64,000 nucleotides of DNA from Klebsiella quasipneumoniae subsp. quasipneumoniae (GCF_020525925.1 NZ_CP084876.1:1798001-1862000), one strand, 5' to 3'; shown: positions 25,483-36,237, counted from the first letter of the stretch. Notes: generated by a model from the letters alone, not told the origin. Made by a program: numbers and translations.

Positions 25483-26619
25483 TCAGAACTGGTAAACCAG
25501 ACCGAGGGCCACGATATCATCGGTCGAGATACCGTTGTTGCGGTAGAAGCGGTCGTCTTCATCCAGCAGGTTGATTTTGTAATCCACATAGGTGGACATA
25601 TTTTTATTGAAGTAGTAGGTCATGCCGATGTCGACATACTTGACCAGATCCTTGTCGCCATAGCGAGAATAGTTGTAAAGATCTTTCCCCTTCGATTGCA
25701 GATAGGCCACGGATGGACGCAGCGGTAAATTATACTCATCGAACTGGTACTGGGCGACGACTTCAAAGTTCTGCGTCTTGTTGGCAATAGCGCCGTTGCC
25801 GTAGAAGGTCATGTTGCGGGTTTCCGCATACATGGCGGCCAGATAGATGTTGTTGGCGTCATATTTTGCGCCGACGGTCCAGGCCTCGGCTTTATCACCG
25901 TTAGCGTAAATATGGCTGCTGCGTGCTGCCGCCAGCTGGTTATGGGTACGGTCGGAAGCCGAGTAGGCGGCCCCGAAGCTGATGCCCATATCAAGATCGT
26001 AGTAGCTGGAGATACCAAACCCGTCGCCATTTTCCCGCGCCAGTTTACGAGCGCCGCCGTTGTTTGTGCCTTCGCCAGAACCGGCGTTTTCATTATTCCC
26101 CTGATACTGCAGGGCGAAATGCAGGCCGTCGACGAGGCCGAAGAAATCGCTGTTACGGTAGGTGGCCACCCCGTTGGTGCGGCCGGTCATGTAAACGTCG
26201 GTCTGAGTGTAGGTATCGCCGCCGAATTCCGGCAGCATATCAGTCCAGGATTCGATGTCGTACACCACGCCGTAGTTACGGCCATAGTCCAGTGAGCCAT
26301 AGTCAGCAAACTTCAGACCGGCGAAGGCCAGACGAGTCCATGAATTGGCGCCTTCTCCTTCGCTGGTGTTCGCTTTGACATTGTATTCCCACTGACCGTA
26401 GCCGGTTAACTCGGAAGCGATCTGCGTTTCGCCTTTGATGCCTAAGCGAGCATAGGTCTGGTCGCCGTCCTCGCTGGTGTCGTCAGAGAAGTAACGCAGG
26501 CCGGCGACTTTCCCATAAAGGTCCAGTTTGTTGGCGTTGTTGTTATAAATTTCTGCAGCATTAACGGCATTGACCATGAGTAATGCCGGTACCATGAGTG
26601 CCAGTACTTTTCTTTTCAT
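25483..26619 (-). CDS. OmpC/OmpF-family outer-membrane porin
   Basis: A 378-residue general porin. It has a 21-residue signal peptide ([21 protein letters not shown]), mature start [17 protein letters not shown], loop 3 signature [12 protein letters not shown], and strand [17 protein letters not shown] with terminal VALGLVYQF. It is a trimeric 16-strand beta barrel by family. It occupies the position of yedS in E. coli and is clearly of the OmpK36/OmpK37 superfamily, but I cannot assign which Klebsiella porin it is. A long AT-rich upstream region suggests OmpR and H-NS control. Confidence 0.9.
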   Translation of the reverse strand: MKRKVLALMVPALLMVNAVNAAEIYNNNANKLDLYGKVAGLRYFSDDTSEDGDQTYARLGIKGETQIASELTGYGQWEYNVKANTSEGEGANSWTRLAFAGLKFADYGSLDYGRNYGVVYDIESWTDMLPEFGGDTYTQTDVYMTGRTNGVATYRNSDFFGLVDGLHFALQYQGNNENAGSGEGTNNGGARKLARENGDGFGISSYYDLDMGISFGAAYSASDRTHNQLAAARSSHIYANGDKAEAWTVGAKYDANNIYLAAMYAETRNMTFYGNGAIANKTQNFEVVAQYQFDEYNLPLRPSVAYLQSKGKDLYNYSRYGDKDLVKYVDIGMTYYFNKNMSTYVDYKINLLDEDDRFYRNNGISTDDIVALGLVYQF

Positions 26620-27159
26620 TATATATTCCCTTTTAATAATAATTTCTGTGAATTATGACAATCCCTCCGGAATGCCTGTCAGATACTAACGACTAAGTTC
26701 ATTTTTATTTAAAATAAAATATGTAAATAAATAATGTAAGATATTACAAAATATTTCTATGTGGTTCATTATATTAAATTTAAATGAATCTGTTTTAATG
26801 ATTATTTTGTTGTATAGCAATAGGTTATGTTGCTGTGTTGCGATCGTGGTTAACTGAATGAAATTATTTGTATTAATTTACAGTGAGTTGACCATTCAGC
26901 CTTTAAATATAATTTATTAGTCAATGCCGCCGGCGGATGGAGAATTTAAATACGCGTCATGGCTGGGTGTCGTTAATGTTTAATTCCGTGGTAAAGAATA
27001 AAAAAAACATCCCTGCATATTTCCATGGACAGAATAAGTGATAAGTGGGTGCAGAAGACAAGGATGAAACTGCTGCCTGTGGCGCAGCATGGCGGTATAA
27101 TGTGATGAGCGTCACGTTTTTGAGTGGCGGTAGTATGATTTGTCACGGAGAGGAATGAG
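26620..27159. other. Long AT-rich regulatory region between porin and drpB
   Basis: About 540 bp without a gene. The stretch 26690-26930 is strikingly AT-rich, with runs such as TTTATTTAAAATAAAATATG, unlike the GC-rich surroundings. This is typical of porin promoters with OmpR sites and H-NS binding. In E. coli the sRNA RseX maps to the equivalent gap, but I could not recognise it here. Confidence 0.6.
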
Positions 27160-27441
27160 ATGGAAGAGCAGGCAAAACGCAGCCCGGGCGGCAAACTTGC
27201 GCTATGGGCGTTGTATGCCTTTTGCGGATATTGTGTCTGGGTCATTGTGCGTTACTGGTGGGTGGTGGGAAAAATTCACAGTGTCCCCGGCGCCAGTGCG
27301 GAGGGCGACTTTGGCACCATGGCAGGGAAATGGCTTGGCGCCCTGTTGGGAATGCTGGTGCTCGCCGGCATTGGCGCGATCCTCGGCGCTGTCGTCTGGT
27401 ATACACGGCCCTCCGGAAGCGGGCGGGATCATCGGTCGTAA
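27160..27441 (+). CDS. drpB: DrpB (YedR)-like small membrane protein
   Basis: A 93-residue protein with two membrane segments (about 12-34 and 58-82). It matches what I recall of E. coli YedR/DrpB (start MEEQAKRSPGGKLALWALYAF; TMAGKWLGALLGMLVLAGIGA; VWYTRP). DrpB is a non-essential division-ring protein whose overproduction helps ftsEX mutants. Position between the porin and yedJ agrees. GGAGAGGAATGAG precedes the start. Confidence 0.8.
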   Translation: MEEQAKRSPGGKLALWALYAFCGYCVWVIVRYWWVVGKIHSVPGASAEGDFGTMAGKWLGALLGMLVLAGIGAILGAVVWYTRPSGSGRDHRS

Positions 27442-27483
27442 AGTTGCTATGCTCGAGGCTGACCTACAGATAAAGGAACGCCT

Positions 27484-28194
27484 ATGAACCTGGTTGACTG
27501 GCAGCAGCGATTTGAGCACTGGATACTGACGCACCACGCCCGGGAGGATGCGGCGCACGATCTGTCCCATTTTCGTCGCGTCTGGGCCACCGCCACCCGG
27601 CTGGCCGCCGGGGAGGAGGAGGTCGACGGACTGGTGCTTCTCACGGCCTGCTATTTTCATGACATTGTCAGTCTGCCTAAAAATCATCCGGAGCGAAGCC
27701 GCTCCTCGATGATGGCGGCCGAGAAAACCCTGGCTATTTTGCAGTCGTCGTTTGCCGATTTTCCCGCAGACCGGTATGCGGTGGTCAGCCACGCTATTGA
27801 GGCGCACAGCTTCAGCGCGGCGATCCCGCCGCGCACGCTGGAGGCGAAAATCGTCCAGGACGCCGACCGTCTCGAGTCGCTGGGGGCGATAGGTCTGGCG
27901 CGGGTCTTCGCCGTCGCCGGCGCCCTGAACACCATTCTGTTTGATGCCGATGATCCTTTCGCCGACCGGCGAGCGCTGGATGACAGAAAATATGCCCTCG
28001 ACCATTTCCAGTGCAAGCTCCTGCGCCTGCCGGAAACCATGCAGACCGCCGGAGGAAGGGCTATGGCGCAGCATAATGCGCGCTTCCTCGTCGAGTTTAT
28101 GGCCAAGATCAGCGCGGAGCTGAAGGGGGAACCCCTGGCGCTGGATGAGGCGGTTTTACGCCGCTTTGCACCGCAGCCGTCAACCGACCAGTGA
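27484..28194 (+). CDS. yedJ: YedJ, HD-domain phosphohydrolase
   Basis: A 236-residue HD-superfamily protein with [10 protein letters not shown] (near 24), [20 protein letters not shown] (near 57) and [17 protein letters not shown] (near 125), the H...HD...D metal ligands. Length and position next to dcm match E. coli yedJ. Substrate unknown. TAAAGGAACG stands before the start. Confidence 0.92.
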   Translation: MNLVDWQQRFEHWILTHHAREDAAHDLSHFRRVWATATRLAAGEEEVDGLVLLTACYFHDIVSLPKNHPERSRSSMMAAEKTLAILQSSFADFPADRYAVVSHAIEAHSFSAAIPPRTLEAKIVQDADRLESLGAIGLARVFAVAGALNTILFDADDPFADRRALDDRKYALDHFQCKLLRLPETMQTAGGRAMAQHNARFLVEFMAKISAELKGEPLALDEAVLRRFAPQPSTDQ

Positions 28195-28237
28195 TTTATG
28201 GTACTCTCTGCAAAAATCGTCCGCGCTGGTTGAGGAT

Positions 28238-29671
28238 ATGCCACAAAAGTTAAGCAAGGAAAACAGGTCGTTGTCATTGACGGAACAGGCCGGTGAAGAG
28301 GCTCAGGCGCTGCTGCGCCAGCTGATGACGATCTACGATGTAAAAACGCTGGTCGCCGAACTGGTGAGCGTCGGGGAGCAGCACTGGAGCGCGGCGATCC
28401 TCAAGCGCGTGGCGGCCCTCAGCCGCGCGGCAGCGCGTTTGCGTCCGCAGGAGGTCGCTCATCTGGCGACGCTGCTGCCGTCGCCGCCGGCCCATCATCC
28501 GCACTATGGATTCCGTTTTGTCGATCTGTTTGCCGGTATCGGCGGGATCCGCAGCGGTTTTGAAGCTATCGGCGGGCAGTGCGTCTTTACCAGCGAGTGG
28601 AACAAGCATGCGGTGCGCACCTATAAGGCCAACTGGTATTGTGATCCGCAGCAACACCGTTTCAATGAAGATATTCGCGATATCACCCTCAGCCATCGCC
28701 CCGACGTTAGCGATGACGAGGCGGCGCAGCATATCCGCGAGACTATCCCGCAGCATGATGTGCTGCTGGCCGGCTTTCCCTGCCAGCCTTTCTCACTCGC
28801 CGGCGTGTCGAAAAAAAATGCCATGGGTCGCGCCCACGGCTTTGCCTGCGAAACCCAGGGGACGCTGTTTTTTGATGTGGTGAGAATTATCGCCGCCCGT
28901 CAGCCGGCGATCTTTGTGCTGGAGAATGTCAAAAATCTCAAAAGCCACGATCAGGGGCGGACCTTCCGCATCATCATGCAGACGCTGGATGAGCTGGGGT
29001 ATGAGGTCGCTGACGCCGGGCATAGCGGGCCGGACGATCCGAAGGTGATCGACGGGCGCCATTTCTTACCGCAGCACCGGGAGCGCATCGTGCTGGTGGG
29101 CTTCCGTCGCGATCTGCAGCTGCACGAGGGGTTTACGCTGCGCGATATCGCGGCGCTATACCCGACGGTTCGGCCAACATTTGGCGAGCTGCTGGAGCCG
29201 ACGGTGGATGCCAAATTTGTCCTCACGCCGGTACTGTGGAAATATCTTTATCGATATGCCCGCAAGCATCAGGCGCGGGGCAATGGCTTTGGTTATGGCC
29301 TGGTGGACCCCGCCAATCCCCACAGCGTGGCCCGGACGCTCTCCGCCCGCTACTATAAAGATGGCGCCGAAATTCTCGTCGATCGCGGCTGGGACCGGCC
29401 GCTGGGCGAGACGCATTTTGACGATCCGCAGAATCAACAGCGGCGTCCTCGTCGGCTGACGCCGCGGGAGTGCGCCCGGTTGATGGGTTTCGAATCGCCT
29501 CAGGGGGCGCGTTTCCGCATCCCGGTGTCGGATACCCAGGCCTATCGTCAGTTCGGCAACTCGGTGGTGGTTCCGGTCTTCGCCGCGGTGGCGAAGCTCC
29601 TGGCCCCGCGCATCGCTCAGGCGGTGGCGCGTCGCGAAGCGGGTGATAACGATGGCGGATGTTCACGATAA
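28238..29671 (+). CDS. dcm: DNA-cytosine methyltransferase Dcm
   Basis: A 477-residue C5-cytosine methyltransferase methylating the inner C of CCWGG. Motif I is [15 protein letters not shown] (near 90), motif IV is [11 protein letters not shown] with catalytic Cys near 182, followed by motif VI (ENVKNL) and motif VIII ([10 protein letters not shown]). Motifs IX-X are [14 protein letters not shown] and [12 protein letters not shown]. The start at 28238 gives the E. coli N-terminal layout; the frame is open further upstream. Its 3' end overlaps vsr by 20 bp in another frame, the known dcm-vsr arrangement. Confidence 0.96.
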   Translation: MPQKLSKENRSLSLTEQAGEEAQALLRQLMTIYDVKTLVAELVSVGEQHWSAAILKRVAALSRAAARLRPQEVAHLATLLPSPPAHHPHYGFRFVDLFAGIGGIRSGFEAIGGQCVFTSEWNKHAVRTYKANWYCDPQQHRFNEDIRDITLSHRPDVSDDEAAQHIRETIPQHDVLLAGFPCQPFSLAGVSKKNAMGRAHGFACETQGTLFFDVVRIIAARQPAIFVLENVKNLKSHDQGRTFRIIMQTLDELGYEVADAGHSGPDDPKVIDGRHFLPQHRERIVLVGFRRDLQLHEGFTLRDIAALYPTVRPTFGELLEPTVDAKFVLTPVLWKYLYRYARKHQARGNGFGYGLVDPANPHSVARTLSARYYKDGAEILVDRGWDRPLGETHFDDPQNQQRRPRRLTPRECARLMGFESPQGARFRIPVSDTQAYRQFGNSVVVPVFAAVAKLLAPRIAQAVARREAGDNDGGCSR

Positions 29672-30146
29672 AGCCACGCGCAGTAAAAATATGCGGGCTA
29701 TCGCCACGCGCGATACGGCGATCGAGAAGCGGATAGCGGCGCTGTTGACTCAGGCGGGATTCACCTTTGTTGCCCAGGAGCGCGAGCTGCCGGGACGCCC
29801 TGATTTCGCTTTACCCGATTACCGTTGCGTCATCTTTACCCACGGCTGTTTCTGGCATCACCATGACTGTTACCTGTTTAAGGTGCCGGCCACCCGGACC
29901 GCGTTCTGGCTGGACAAGATCGCCGGCAACGTGGCGCGCGATGCCCGTGACCGGCGAAAGCTGGCCGAGCAGGGCTGGCGGGTGCTTATCGTCTGGGAAT
30001 GCGCCCTGCGCGGTCGGCTGAAGCTGAATGACGAGGCGCTCACCGAGCGTCTGGAAGAGTGGATCTGCAGCGCCGGACACGATGCGCAGATCGACACCCA
30101 GGGTATCCGCGAACTGGCGCTTATTTCGACGCCTTACAAGGGGTAG
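29652..30146 (+). CDS. vsr: Very-short-patch repair endonuclease Vsr
   Basis: A 164-residue mismatch endonuclease that nicks next to T:G mismatches made when 5-methylcytosine in CCWGG deaminates. [25 protein letters not shown] is the N-terminal signature, [26 protein letters not shown] holds the active-site Asp and zinc-site His/Cys, and [13 protein letters not shown] follows. The start at 29652 is the MADVHD Met; an ATG three codons earlier is possible. The last 26 bp overlap the convergent yedA. Confidence 0.96.
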   Translation: MADVHDKATRSKNMRAIATRDTAIEKRIAALLTQAGFTFVAQERELPGRPDFALPDYRCVIFTHGCFWHHHDCYLFKVPATRTAFWLDKIAGNVARDARDRRKLAEQGWRVLIVWECALRGRLKLNDEALTERLEEWICSAGHDAQIDTQGIRELALISTPYKG

Positions 30147-31032
30147 CTTCGCTGCGAACCGGGAAAAGGTATTTCCCCAGCGTCACCAGCACGACGGCAA
30201 AAATAATCACCGCCAGCGCCAGCCACTCGATCAGGGACAGGCTTTCGCCACCGAATCCGGTACCAAGCAGAACTGCCACCACCGGGTTGACATAGGCGTA
30301 GCTGGTGGCCACCGCCGGGGTGACATTGCGGATCAAAAACATATAGGCGTTGATGGCAATCAGCGAGCCAAAGATAGCCAGGTAGGCCACAGCGGCGATC
30401 CCGGACCACGACGGAACACCGGTTAAGGTTTCGCCGCTTAGCCATGACGCGGCCAGCAGGACGATCCCGGCGGCGAGCATCTCGATTGCCCCCGCCATCA
30501 TGCCGGTCGGCAGCTCAATCCGCGAGCCGTAAACCGAGCCGAAGGCCCAGCTCAGGGAGCCAATCAGGATCAGCAGCGCGCCCCAGGGGTTGCCGTTCAG
30601 GTTGCCTCCGCTGTTAAGCATCACAATACCCGCGAGGCCAATGGCAATCCCCAGCCATTCCAGTTTACGAGTGGCGATGCCGAAAAAGCGGCTGAAGCAC
30701 AGGGTGAACAGCGGAACGGTGGCGACCATGACCGCGGCGATCCCGGAGGGAACGTGCTGATGTTCGGCCAGGGTGACAAAGCCGTTGCCGACGGCCAGCA
30801 GCAAAACCCCGATCAGCGCGGCGTTAAGCAACGGTCCGCGGGCCGGCAGTTTATGGCCGGTGGCCAACAGCCATCCCAGCAGCAGCACGCCGGCAGAGAG
30901 AAAGCGAATTCCGGCCATCATCAGCGGCGGCCAGCTGGCGACGCCGACGGCGATGGCGAAATAGGTAGAGCCCCAAATGATATACAGCGCAAACAGCGCC
31001 CCGATAAGCGGTAACAGCTGACGGGTAGACAT
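30121..31032 (-). CDS. yedA: YedA, EamA/DMT-family exporter
   Basis: A 303-residue drug/metabolite transporter with ten membrane segments in two EamA repeats (IIWGSTYFAIAVGV at the N-terminus; GALLILIGSLSWAFGSVYGSR mid-protein; TSYAYVNPVVAVLLG). It matches E. coli YedA and lies beside vsr as there. Substrate not established. It meets vsr tail to tail with overlap. Confidence 0.92.
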   Translation of the reverse strand: MSTRQLLPLIGALFALYIIWGSTYFAIAVGVASWPPLMMAGIRFLSAGVLLLGWLLATGHKLPARGPLLNAALIGVLLLAVGNGFVTLAEHQHVPSGIAAVMVATVPLFTLCFSRFFGIATRKLEWLGIAIGLAGIVMLNSGGNLNGNPWGALLILIGSLSWAFGSVYGSRIELPTGMMAGAIEMLAAGIVLLAASWLSGETLTGVPSWSGIAAVAYLAIFGSLIAINAYMFLIRNVTPAVATSYAYVNPVVAVLLGTGFGGESLSLIEWLALAVIIFAVVLVTLGKYLFPVRSEATPCKASK

Positions 31033-31215
31033 ACTTCCTCACGACGGTGCAGAGATAGAAAGGGGACATATAGTAAACGTGAAAACTATCCTGCTGGCGA
31101 GCGCTTAATTTGCGCCAGGTTGTTAAATTTATATTGACTAATTGTACCTTGGGCAGCGGCCGTTTTTTAACGCATACTCGAGGGAGACATTGATGAAAAG
31201 AGAAGGAAAATCATT

Positions 31216-32127
31216 TTGGCAGGAAGTAGTCTTTTAACATTACTCGATGATATCGCCACGCTGCTGGACGATATTTCCATGATGGGCAAGCTGGCGGCGA
31301 AAAAAACGGCGGGGGTGCTGGGCGACGATCTCTCCCTCAACGCCCAACAGGTGACCGGCGTGCGGGCAAATCGTGAGCTGCCTGTGGTCTGGGGCGTGGC
31401 GAAAGGGTCGTTCGTCAATAAAATCATCCTCGTGCCGCTGGCCCTGCTAATCAGCGCCTTCATTCCCTGGGCGATTACGCCGCTGCTGATGTTGGGCGGC
31501 GCGTTTCTCTGTTTTGAAGGGGTGGAAAAGGTGCTCCACAGCCTGGAAGCGCGTAAGCACAAAGAGGACCCAGCGCAACGGCAGCAGCGTCTTCAGGCGC
31601 TGGCGGATCGTGATCCGCTGGCCTTTGAGCGTGACAAAGTCAAAGGGGCGATCCGCACCGACTTTATTTTGTCCGCGGAAATTGTCGCCATCACCCTCGG
31701 CATTGTCGCGGAAGCGCCGCTGCTGAATCAGATCCTCATTCTGTCGGGGATCGCGATTCTGGTCACCGTCGGGGTCTATGGCCTGGTGGGGGTGATCGTC
31801 AAACTGGATGACATGGGCTACTGGCTGGCGGAGAAACGCAGTACCCTGGCGCAGTGGCTGGGCAAAGGGTTATTGACCGTGGCGCCCTGGCTGATGAAAG
31901 TGCTCTCTATCGTCGGAACGCTGGCCATGTTCCTCGTGGGCGGCGGGATTGTGGTTCACGGTATTGCGCCGCTACACCATGCCATTGAGCACTGGAGCGC
32001 GGGGCTGGGCGGCATGTTGGCCGCCTTGCTGCCGATGGTGGCTAATCTGGTGCTGGGTTTTATCATCGGCGCGGTGGTGCTGGCGGGCGTCAAGGCGGTC
32101 AGTCGCCTGCGTGGCGCGGTGAAGTAG
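31216..32127 (+). CDS. yedI: YedI, DUF808 inner-membrane protein
   Basis: A 303-residue membrane protein starting [21 protein letters not shown], the DUF808 signature, with [19 protein letters not shown] and [12 protein letters not shown]. About seven membrane segments. The start codon is TTG at 31216, preceded by AAGGA at 8 bases; this residue is also the E. coli start. Function unknown. Confidence 0.92.
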   Translation: MAGSSLLTLLDDIATLLDDISMMGKLAAKKTAGVLGDDLSLNAQQVTGVRANRELPVVWGVAKGSFVNKIILVPLALLISAFIPWAITPLLMLGGAFLCFEGVEKVLHSLEARKHKEDPAQRQQRLQALADRDPLAFERDKVKGAIRTDFILSAEIVAITLGIVAEAPLLNQILILSGIAILVTVGVYGLVGVIVKLDDMGYWLAEKRSTLAQWLGKGLLTVAPWLMKVLSIVGTLAMFLVGGGIVVHGIAPLHHAIEHWSAGLGGMLAALLPMVANLVLGFIIGAVVLAGVKAVSRLRGAVK

Positions 32128-32243
32128 TCAGGTGCGGCGCCGCATGACGGCGCCGCGTGGTCTACGCTAAAAGCGCCTCCGGTATCGACAGAGACCGGGC
32201 GTGCTGACGACGTCAGATTTGCGCAACGTACTGCGAGAGAAAG

Positions 32244-33923
32244 ATGGAAAAGCCACTACGGTTGAAGTTGAAAAAACTCTACCACCTGACTCGCCCGGCG
32301 CATGTGGTTAACATTTGTTTTATCGTGGTGCTGTTTTTCTCCACGCTGCTGATCTGGCGCGAAATCAATGTCCTGGAAGAGGCCTACGTGGCGAACCAGC
32401 GCAATAATCTGGCTAACGTCGCGCATGAAATGGATGGCCTGCTGCAGTTCAACATCGACAGGATGATGTTTTTTCGCCACGGTATGCAGTCCGCGCTTGA
32501 ACGCCCGCTCGACGTCGATGTGTTGCACGAAGCCAGCCAGCGCTATCTGAGCCAACGCCACCAGGAGACCTGGCGGGTGGCGCTCCCCAACCGCCGGACG
32601 CTGCCGGTGTTTGGCGTCTCGGAGGGCGTCGTCAGGGATCACCCGCTGCTCTTGCCGGACGATCCGCTGGTGGTCAATGAACTGATGGCGACGCTGGAGC
32701 TGGGTTATCTGTTAAACCTGACGCAGCATGACCGCGATTTTGCCGAGCGGATGCAATATATCTCCCGCAGCGGTTTTTTTACCTCGACCCTGCCGCTGCG
32801 CGATGAGTCGCAGGTGAAGACCTACTATTCGCGCGCCATCAGCGCCCTCTGGTTTACCCGGCAGACCCAGCGGAACAATCCGCACCGCGGCGTTATCTGG
32901 CAAACCTTTCCTGACGATGACCCGCAGCTGGAAGAGCAGGTGGTCACCGCCTCGATACCGCTGGATTTTGCCGGTTACTGGCGCGGCGTGCTGGCGATGG
33001 ATTTCTCAGTCAGCGAAATAAAAGCATTTTTAATCAGCGCGATGCAGGGCGGGCAGGAGGGGGAATATCAGCTTTACGACAGCCATCTTAGCCTGCTGGC
33101 CTCTTCTGCGCCGGGGAATGTCCTGACGCTGCTGTCGCCGCGCGAACAGGAACTGCTCAGCCGCGCGTTTGCCCATGATAATCAGGGCGGTCTGCGTCTG
33201 CTGACGCGCTATATCAGCTGGGCCAAACTGCGCAATTTTGATGGCGTGCTGCTGCGGATCCATACTCTGCGGGAAGGCGTACGCGGCAACTTTGGCACCA
33301 TCACCATCGCCCTGACCCTGATGTGGATCCTCTTCACCTTAATGCTGCTGCTCTCCTGGCTGGTGATCCGCCGTATGGTCCGCAATATGAGCGTTCTCCA
33401 GACCTCCCTGGAGTGGCAGGCCTGGCACGATGCCTTAACCCGCCTGCTCAATCGCGGGGCGCTGTTTGAGAAGGCGATGGCGGTAGCCAGCGACTGCCAG
33501 CGCAGCGGACGACCGCTGGCGGTCATCCAGCTCGATTTGGATCACTTTAAGGGCATTAACGATCGCTATGGCCATCAGGCGGGTGACAGAGTGCTGTCGA
33601 TGGTGGCCAGTACGCTTGCCGGCACCGTCCGGGACGGTGATTTGCTGGGCCGCGTGGGCGGAGAGGAGTTTTGTGTCGTGCTGCCGAATACCACGCTGCA
33701 GGAAGCGGCGGCGGTAGCGGAGCGGCTACGCCTGCGTATTCATGGCCGGGAGGTCTTTTTGCATAACAACGTGACGCTGCGGGTCAGCGCGTCGTTAGGG
33801 GTGAGCGGCAGCGAAGAGCGAGGGGAGTATCACTTTGAAGCTCTGCAGTCGGTCGCCGATGGTCGACTGTATCTGGCCAAGCAAAATGGCCGCAACCAGG
33901 TCTGGTATCGCAGCGAAGCGTGA
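32244..33923 (+). CDS. dgcQ: Diguanylate cyclase DgcQ (YedQ)
   Basis: A 559-residue membrane protein. One N-terminal membrane segment (about 20-40, VVNICFIVVLFFSTLLIW), a periplasmic CHASE-like sensor of about 320 residues and a second membrane segment near 355-378 lead to a C-terminal GGDEF domain. The active site is GGEEF near 472, with an RDGD inhibitory site five residues before it, so active and product-inhibited. It is colinear with E. coli YedQ, which activates cellulose synthesis via c-di-GMP. Confidence 0.94.
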   Translation: MEKPLRLKLKKLYHLTRPAHVVNICFIVVLFFSTLLIWREINVLEEAYVANQRNNLANVAHEMDGLLQFNIDRMMFFRHGMQSALERPLDVDVLHEASQRYLSQRHQETWRVALPNRRTLPVFGVSEGVVRDHPLLLPDDPLVVNELMATLELGYLLNLTQHDRDFAERMQYISRSGFFTSTLPLRDESQVKTYYSRAISALWFTRQTQRNNPHRGVIWQTFPDDDPQLEEQVVTASIPLDFAGYWRGVLAMDFSVSEIKAFLISAMQGGQEGEYQLYDSHLSLLASSAPGNVLTLLSPREQELLSRAFAHDNQGGLRLLTRYISWAKLRNFDGVLLRIHTLREGVRGNFGTITIALTLMWILFTLMLLLSWLVIRRMVRNMSVLQTSLEWQAWHDALTRLLNRGALFEKAMAVASDCQRSGRPLAVIQLDLDHFKGINDRYGHQAGDRVLSMVASTLAGTVRDGDLLGRVGGEEFCVVLPNTTLQEAAAVAERLRLRIHGREVFLHNNVTLRVSASLGVSGSEERGEYHFEALQSVADGRLYLAKQNGRNQVWYRSEA

Positions 33924-34092
33924 GCAAAACGTTTCGCCCGAATCAGGCAAAATGAGATTTTTCTTAAAGTGTTCGACGGGGATCGCGCTATCGAATGAAA
34001 CCGGTTTGCGGCTAAGCCTTATCGCATCAGCCCTGCAGCCCTTTCTGCTGCGAAGCGCCAACTTTCTCAATATTTTGCGCCATGAATATCGC

Positions 34093-34121
34093 TTGTCATG
34101 CAAAATAATTGAGGATAATGT
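34093..34121 (+). promoter_or_regulatory. Candidate promoter of dsrA
   Basis: TTGTCA and TAATGT are separated by 17 bp and end just before the recognised 5' region of DsrA. Confidence 0.6.
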
Positions 34122-34124
34122 TTC

Positions 34125-34213
34125 AACGCATCGGATTTCCCGGTGTAACGAATTTTCAAGTGCTTCTTGCATTAGCAAGTTTGATCCCGACTCCTGCGAG
34201 TCGGGATTTTTTT
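34125..34213 (+). ncRNA. dsrA: Small regulatory RNA DsrA
   Basis: About 89 bases colinear with E. coli DsrA. It begins AACGCATCGGATTTCCCGG, retains TGTAACGAATTTT and AAGTGCTTCTTGC used for pairing with rpoS and hns mRNAs, and ends in the terminator hairpin ATCCCGACT...AGTCGGGAT with a run of T. DsrA is an Hfq-dependent RNA that activates rpoS translation at low temperature and represses hns. Loop bases differ from E. coli, stems are kept. Confidence 0.93.
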
Positions 34214-34222
34214 CGCCCATCG

Positions 34223-34447
34223 CTAGCGGTTGGCTTCACTGGCGCTGAAATCATGAATATCGAGTTCAAATGCCTCCGCCAGTTCACGCCAGGTATGCGC
34301 CCCGCGGCCATCGATACTGGCGCGCTGTGGGTCATCGAGGATGCGATGGACTTCGCTTTCGCTGATCTCATTAATCGCCGCCAGCAGAGCATCAACGTTG
34401 ACATCAACGTCGTTCCCGGTCTGGTCTGTCAATCGGTTCTTCATCAT
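34223..34447 (-). CDS. yodD: YodD, small stress-induced protein
   Basis: A 74-residue soluble acidic protein matching E. coli YodD (VNVDALLAAINEISESEVHR; HTWRELAEAFELDIHDFS). The start at 34447 is preferred over the upstream ATG at 34474 because GAGGGGGG lies immediately before it and the length equals the E. coli protein. In E. coli it is RpoS/peroxide/acid induced; function unknown. Convergent with dsrA. Confidence 0.9.
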   Translation of the reverse strand: MMKNRLTDQTGNDVDVNVDALLAAINEISESEVHRILDDPQRASIDGRGAHTWRELAEAFELDIHDFSASEANR

Positions 34448-34499
34448 TACCCCCCCTCGCTGAGCGTCGCTCAAGCCTCTTTAAGTATAGTCGGTCTAA

Positions 34500-34772
<273 letters not shown>

Positions 34773-34804
34773 AACCGAACTGGCGGGACCACCGCCAGTT
34801 TGTT

Positions 34805-35428
34805 TCAGCGTAGATTCACCTGAATACCGCTGGTAATGTTTTCGGTCAGCCGAACGATGTGGTAAATCACCTGCTTATTATGCGTCTGTATTTTCTTTTT
34901 AATATTGCCTTTATGCGATGATACCGTTTTCGCTTTGATGTTCATTTGCGTTGAAATTTGCGAAGTACCATGCCCGGCCATCCACATTTGCAGCATATTT
35001 GATTCTGTTTTGCTCAGCGACAACGTCGGTAAATTTAACTGCCCCAGACTCGTGTTCTTGTATTTAAGATAATTAACCAGAATGACATCAAGGTCTTTTG
35101 GAGTGATCGATTTTGAGCTGATTAGCAGGTTCTTACGCACCCGTAGATAGCGGTCAAAATGGATGTTCGCCAGCGACATAAAAATCACAAACAACGTCGC
35201 CGGATTTTGCGTGATGATCTGGCGAATAATGCCATTACTTTCATCATCATGCACAAAGCAATCTTCATTCAGAAACACCACCGCCGGGCAACATGACGCA
35301 CAATGCCTGTGCAGATCCTCAGCGCAGTTGACCTCAACGATTTCCTGTTTTTTAATTCCCCGACTGGTCAGATATCCCGTTAGTCCCAACCGGGTATAAC
35401 TGCACAAATCCATAATCATCGTTGACAT
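34805..35428 (-). CDS. rcsA: RcsA, capsule-synthesis activator
   Basis: A 207-residue LuxR/FixJ-type protein with a divergent N-terminal domain and a C-terminal HTH ([43 protein letters not shown], about 135-190). RcsA pairs with RcsB to activate capsule (cps) operons and its own gene; it is degraded by Lon. A good RcsAB box is found 142 bp upstream. Confidence 0.96.
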   Translation of the reverse strand: MSTMIMDLCSYTRLGLTGYLTSRGIKKQEIVEVNCAEDLHRHCASCCPAVVFLNEDCFVHDDESNGIIRQIITQNPATLFVIFMSLANIHFDRYLRVRKNLLISSKSITPKDLDVILVNYLKYKNTSLGQLNLPTLSLSKTESNMLQMWMAGHGTSQISTQMNIKAKTVSSHKGNIKKKIQTHNKQVIYHIVRLTENITSGIQVNLR

Positions 35429-35802
35429 GACCCATCCTCAATCAACACGTAACGATATACACTTCACACTGGCTGTGCGAAGCAGTCCTTGCAGGCGGTG
35501 ATAATAGTAGGTTTAAGAAAGAACCCATTAGTTCCATTAAACTATTCCGCATCTCTGTATATAATTTGCCAGGAAAACTCTTAAAGTAAAGTCAAGAACC
35601 GGTAGTGTGAGCGAATTAAAAACAAAAAGTGCCCGCGGATGCTATGGTTAGGCCCCAAAGATTCTTTTACTTTCAGAATTTCCTTATTTCAAATGAAGGC
35701 TGCGATGCCTGGCCGTGTTTTGCCCGACTTCTCCGCCTGCGGCGGGGGTGGAAGGCTTAACGCTTTAATGCCACAATACTTTTTTATCAGCTTGTGGGAT
35801 GA
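35429..35802. other. rcsA-yedD intergenic regulatory region
   Basis: About 370 bp without a gene, AT-rich compared with flanks. It holds the RcsAB box at 35570-35583 and presumably the promoters of rcsA and yedD; this gap is a known H-NS target in E. coli. Confidence 0.55.
35570..35583 (-). promoter_or_regulatory. RcsAB box of rcsA
   Basis: TAAGAGTTTTCCTG on the minus strand matches the RcsAB consensus TAAGAATATTCCTA at 11 of 14 positions and is oriented toward rcsA. Autoactivation of rcsA through such a box is established in enterobacteria. Confidence 0.7.
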
Positions 35803-36237
35803 ATGATGAAACAGTTAGTTTTTGCTGGCATGGTGCTGGCGCTGGCCGGATGCGTGCAGGTTGATCGTTACGAAGACGTTGTTAAAGCGCCAGCGCCGGC
35901 AGGCCTGGACGGCTACTGGCAGACGAAAGGGCCGCAGAGTGAGATGATGAGTCCGGACGCCATCGCCAGCCTGATCGTCACCAAAGAAGGGGACACCTTC
36001 GACTGCCGCCAGTGGCAGCGTGTGATCGCCCAGCCGGGGAAACTGATGAACCGCGATAGCGATATCTACAACGTGACCGCTTCCCTGGATATCTACCCGA
36101 TCGAGCGCGAGGGCAATACCCTTTCCTACGATCGTATGACGTTGACCCGCGTTGAACGTCTCACCCCGGAGTGCGAGAAGGCGTGGGCTAAAGCGCGTGC
36201 GGCCGCTCTGGTCAGCGAGCCGACCACCGCGCGCTAA
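35803..36237 (+). CDS. yedD: YedD, lipoprotein
   Basis: A 144-residue lipoprotein with lipobox LALAGC giving Cys near 17. The body matches E. coli YedD (GYWQTKGPQ; SLIVTKEGDTFDCRQWQRVIAQPGKL). Two adjacent ATGs (35803, 35806) are possible starts. Outer-membrane location is inferred from Val-Gln after the Cys. Function unknown. Confidence 0.93.
   Translation: MMKQLVFAGMVLALAGCVQVDRYEDVVKAPAPAGLDGYWQTKGPQSEMMSPDAIASLIVTKEGDTFDCRQWQRVIAQPGKLMNRDSDIYNVTASLDIYPIEREGNTLSYDRMTLTRVERLTPECEKAWAKARAAALVSEPTTAR

Noticed and set aside
28145..28237. Upstream extension of dcm overlapping yedJ
   Set aside because: It would overlap yedJ by about 50 bp, and the E. coli-like N-terminus begins near 28238.
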